A DNA stretch of 64,000 nt from Babylonia areolata (lineage: Eukaryota; Mollusca; Gastropoda; Neogastropoda; Buccinidae): the NCBI RefSeq assembly GCF_041734735.1, contig NC_134878.1, forward strand, positions 4,083,236-4,147,235, in the 5' to 3' direction. Both the position numbers and the translations under genes were made by a program. The notes beneath the pieces were generated by a model. That model was not told the DNA's origin. It saw only the letters and a list, made by a program, of their open reading frames with translations, and made no database searches. Position 1 is the first letter of the stretch, and each line of letters begins with the position of its first letter. Below, piece after piece: positions 61,619 through 64,000 of the stretch.

Positions 61619-61671
61619 CGAGAAACACAACTGAGGCCATGATGAGCAAGTGCATCTGATTACGGGGGTCG

Positions 61672-61717
61672 ATGCTCGCGCGCGCGCGCGCAAAGTGTGT
61701 GTGTGTGTGTGTGTGTG
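61672..61717. repeat. (CG)n-(GT)n run, Z-DNA-prone
   Basis: 'cgcgcgcgcgcgcgc' then a short gap and a (GT)n run; long alternating purine-pyrimidine tract. Confidence 0.9.
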
Positions 61718-61769
61718 CAACAGAGCATCCGCATCATCATCAACTGTGTCTTTCTCCTCATTTTTCCGA

Positions 61770-61797
61770 CCCCCCCCCCCCCCCCCCCCGCCCCCGG
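61770..61797. repeat. Poly(C) run
   Basis: Over 20 consecutive C with one G break; prone to i-motif/G-quadruplex on the opposite strand. Confidence 0.9.
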
Positions 61798-62864
61798 ACA
61801 GATGTACTGACAGTGAAGTTTTTCTCAAAAAACATCCTGTTGTAGTCAGTCACTATACTGCGTTATAGTATTAAATAAAAACAAACAAACAAACAAAACT
61901 TTTTTTTATTATTATTTATTTATTCACTACAATGCGCCAGACAAATGTCGGTAGGCGCCACTGTCAGACTGGGAAAGTGTTCAGGAAAAGAAAAAAAAGG
62001 GGGTGTTGAGGGGGGTGGGGGGGGGAGTGGCTGGGTGAACGAGGGGTGAGGTGAGGGGGTGTGGCTGGGTGAATGGGGGGAACAAGAGGACGGGGGTGGC
62101 AGGTTCCCATAACACTGATCTGCGTCCTTCACAAGTTGAGGAAACACAACAGCGGCTTTATTGTCCCTTCCTTTCCTTCCACGCCCCCATCAACAATCAA
62201 CAATCACCTTTGTTACCAACACGTACGTATTATGACTCCTACGTTGTGCTCCCTTGATTGAAAGCCCATCCCCGTCCGATCTCTTCCCCCCCACCCACCC
62301 ACCCCCACTTCTTTTTAGCCAATCCTTCCACGTGCAAACTGGCACCGAATAGCGTCAGCTACTTCAAAGGAAAAGAAAAGAAAAAGAAAAAAGAAATAGA
62401 GGCAGAAGAAAGATGTTGAGGCAAGCAGAGTGACGTATGCTTGCCAACAGCAACTTGAAGCGACACGCCATTTCGGGGGTAGGTGTGTGTGTGTTGGGGG
62501 GGGGGGGGGAGAGTGGCGCTCGGCGTGGTTCACCCACTGCACTGTATTGCACCATTTTTAAAACCCATGCTTTCTCTCCGGGTGTGCGCGTGCACATGCA
62601 TAACACGTGCTTTGCTTGTGTTTCAACTGTGCCACTTTGCTGCCACCGACTGTTTGATGAACACCCTTCTCTCTGTCTCACTCTCTGTGACTGGAGATGA
62701 GCCCGCAACAAACGAAGGATGGATGCCCAGGCTTCCAGTCTGCCTCCCACTTGATTTGTGTGCACAATTGACCGGACACAAACGAAAGCGAGCGGGTGTG
62801 TGTGAAGTGTGGGAGAAAGGGTGGGCATTGGGAATGGGGGCGTTCTCCGTCACACCACGTGGGG

Positions 62865-62872
62865 TGACGTCT
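62865..62872. promoter_or_regulatory. CRE-like TGACGTCT next to E-box (copy 1)
   Basis: Seven of eight CRE bases; CACGTG at 62856-62861. Confidence 0.35.
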
Positions 62873-62883
62873 GCTGGAGATAC

Positions 62884-62917
<34 letters not shown>

Positions 62918-62963
62918 AGGGTGGAGTGGGGGGATGGGCGTTCTCCGTCAACACCACGTGGGG

Positions 62964-62971
62964 TGACGTCT
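62964..62971. promoter_or_regulatory. CRE-like TGACGTCT next to E-box (copy 2)
   Basis: Seven of eight CRE bases; CACGTG at 62955-62960. Confidence 0.35.
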
Positions 62972-63446
62972 GGTGGAGATACAGGTGAAGGAGGGGTTGG
63001 GGGGGTCTCCATCAGTGTCACAAACAAGATGTTTGTCACCAGGGAAAGGACTGGAGAACGGGGACAATTAATGAAGTCAGCGACGACTGAGGGAAGCCGC
63101 GGAATTCAACGGCCCGTTTTTTGGACTCTCCAGTGTGCATAATAATAATAATATGTCCATGTTTGTTTACCGTCTGTCAGGTAAACAAACTTCTGTGCGT
63201 TTACTTCACGGCCATAAATAAGGCTAACCCGACATGGCCTCACTCAAGACCCCGCCCCATGCACTTTACGTAGTTACGGAATCGGAGAGGCTGTGGCGAC
63301 ATCTGTTCTTTTTGACAACTGGCTGACCGCAACCACAACAAAGACAGGCATGTGTATGTGAGTGTGTGTGTATGTGTGTGCGTGTGTGTGTTGGTAAGAA
63401 ATATAAGAAAACTCGTGGGAAAACAGATATACGATAAGCATCTCGA

Positions 63447-63454
63447 TGACGTCG
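63447..63454. promoter_or_regulatory. CRE variant TGACGTCG
   Basis: Seven of eight bases. Confidence 0.3.
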
Positions 63455-63566
63455 GTCACAGCTAGCCGGGAAGAAAGACGCAGATGTTTTCCGTGCTTTT
63501 TATTCCTGATTTTCTTTCAGCTGTCTTAATTTCGGGGCATAAGTCTTTCTCTTGTCCTATCTGGGA

Positions 63567-63574
63567 TGACGTCA
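63567..63574. promoter_or_regulatory. CRE palindrome TGACGTCA
   Basis: Exact CRE palindrome, second in the same intron. Confidence 0.45.
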
Positions 63575-63761
63575 AACAGAGAAAACATGCGGGTATGGTT
63601 GAAGATGGAGATTTTGTAAGACTTTAGTTTACTTCATACACAGCTGTTGACGGAGACTTTTCGTGACTATGTGATAAACCACCTTCGTTTTCTGGAAAAC
63701 TAAAATCAGATTCCGATTCAAAGACTGTGACGGTCTGGTCCACAGATTACTTCGCGCACAT

Positions 63762-63808
63762 ACATACATACATACATATATATATATATATACACACACA
63801 CACATGAG
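63762..63808. repeat. (CATA)n-(TA)n-(CA)n microsatellite
   Basis: Four CATA steps, then TA and CA dinucleotides. Confidence 0.9.
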
Positions 63809-63934
63809 TGTGTGTGCGCATGCTTGAAGCCTGACTGACCGACACAGGAAACGACTGATGAGCGTCCAAAAGCAGCCGACTGTCAGTGAGTCGGCTCCAC
63901 CCTGAGTATAGACAGCCTGCTATTGTGCAAGATG

Positions 63935-64000
63935 GTTGTGTTTGTAAAGCAGCGCCTACAGTCTGGTGGTCTCTGACTGGAAGACAGGTGCTATATAAGT
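63935..64000 (+). repeat. LINE/SINE 3'-tail remnant, runs off the window
   Basis: 'gtaaagcagcgcctacagtc' 'tggtggtctctgactggaag' 'acaggtgctatataagt'; same module as 3325, cut by the right edge. Confidence 0.6.

Larger units (their letters stand above)
62838..62988. repeat. ~55-bp duplication carrying E-box plus CRE-like site
   Basis: 'gcgttctccgtc(a)acacc' 'acgtggggtgacgtctg(c/g)tg' 'gagatacaggtg' occurs at 62838 and 62937, separated by a (GT)n run. Each copy has CACGTG followed 3-4 bp later by TGACGTC. Confidence 0.92.

Noticed and set aside
61301-61868. Gly- and Pro-rich frames in the PDE4 5' intron as a further PDE4 exon
   Set aside because: Low-complexity, and none encodes the HNxxHAxDV block expected upstream.
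1-64000. Retrovirus-like, LTR or capsid-bearing elements
   Set aside because: No long terminal repeats, protease/integrase motifs or capsid-type frames were recognised.

Overview
This is animal nuclear DNA, most likely from a marine gastropod mollusc. The evidence is short coding exons in large introns with GT-AG junctions, very dense (CA)n/(GT)n and minisatellite DNA, and many tRNA-headed SINEs and LINE tails of lophotrochozoan type. The organism call is inference from repeat style and protein families; no marker gene fixes the species.

Two host genes are visible, convergent (tail to tail). On the + strand, 18 exons from the left edge to 38770 encode the last ~990 residues of a ROCO-family protein. 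Its order is Roc GTPase (P-loop lies left of the window), COR dimerisation domain, Death domain, TIR domain, then a Ser/Arg-rich tail ending in a CAAX-type prenylation box (CVIL). All exon junctions keep phase, so the chain reads through without a break. On the - strand, four exons (59935 down to 57237) encode the C-terminal ~304 residues of a PDE4 cAMP phosphodiesterase. These include the HDVDHPG metal site, the invariant glutamine pocket and a C-terminal FQF ERK-docking motif. The rest of PDE4 lies beyond the right edge.

Layout: 1-38770 is the ROCO gene. Its introns are swollen by tandem arrays (33, 40, 22, ~85, 48, ~57, ~47, 35 and ~72 bp units) and by SINEs and LINE fragments. 38771-57236 has no recognisable host coding exon. 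It holds the 3' UTRs of both genes plus a 41-bp x 44 satellite (42268-44072), SINEs and LINE tails. 57237-64000 is the 3' half of PDE4 with a long 5' intron that carries several cAMP-response-element-like sites and Z-DNA-prone runs.

The most unusual feature is how closely repeats track splice sites in the ROCO gene. Two minisatellites were seeded from an exon end plus its 5' splice site (Death exon 15 and TIR exon 17). Two SINE insertions have target-site duplications that span a 5' splice site (exons 8 and 16). Several arrays run right up to a 3' splice site, and some carry decoy acceptors in each unit. One duplicated donor, at 35550/35551, would add exactly 24 residues in frame to the TIR region.

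The mobile elements form a small ecosystem. There is an abundant tRNA SINE (S1, 12 copies) whose 3' tail matches a LINE tail in the same window, a second tRNA SINE (S2), a long ~870 bp SINE-like element (S3, 2 copies) and a ~120 bp two-hairpin element (H, 6 copies). There is also a 799 bp non-autonomous DNA transposon with 4-bp target duplication, a probable foldback element and several LINE 3' ends. No retrovirus-like or capsid-bearing element was recognised.
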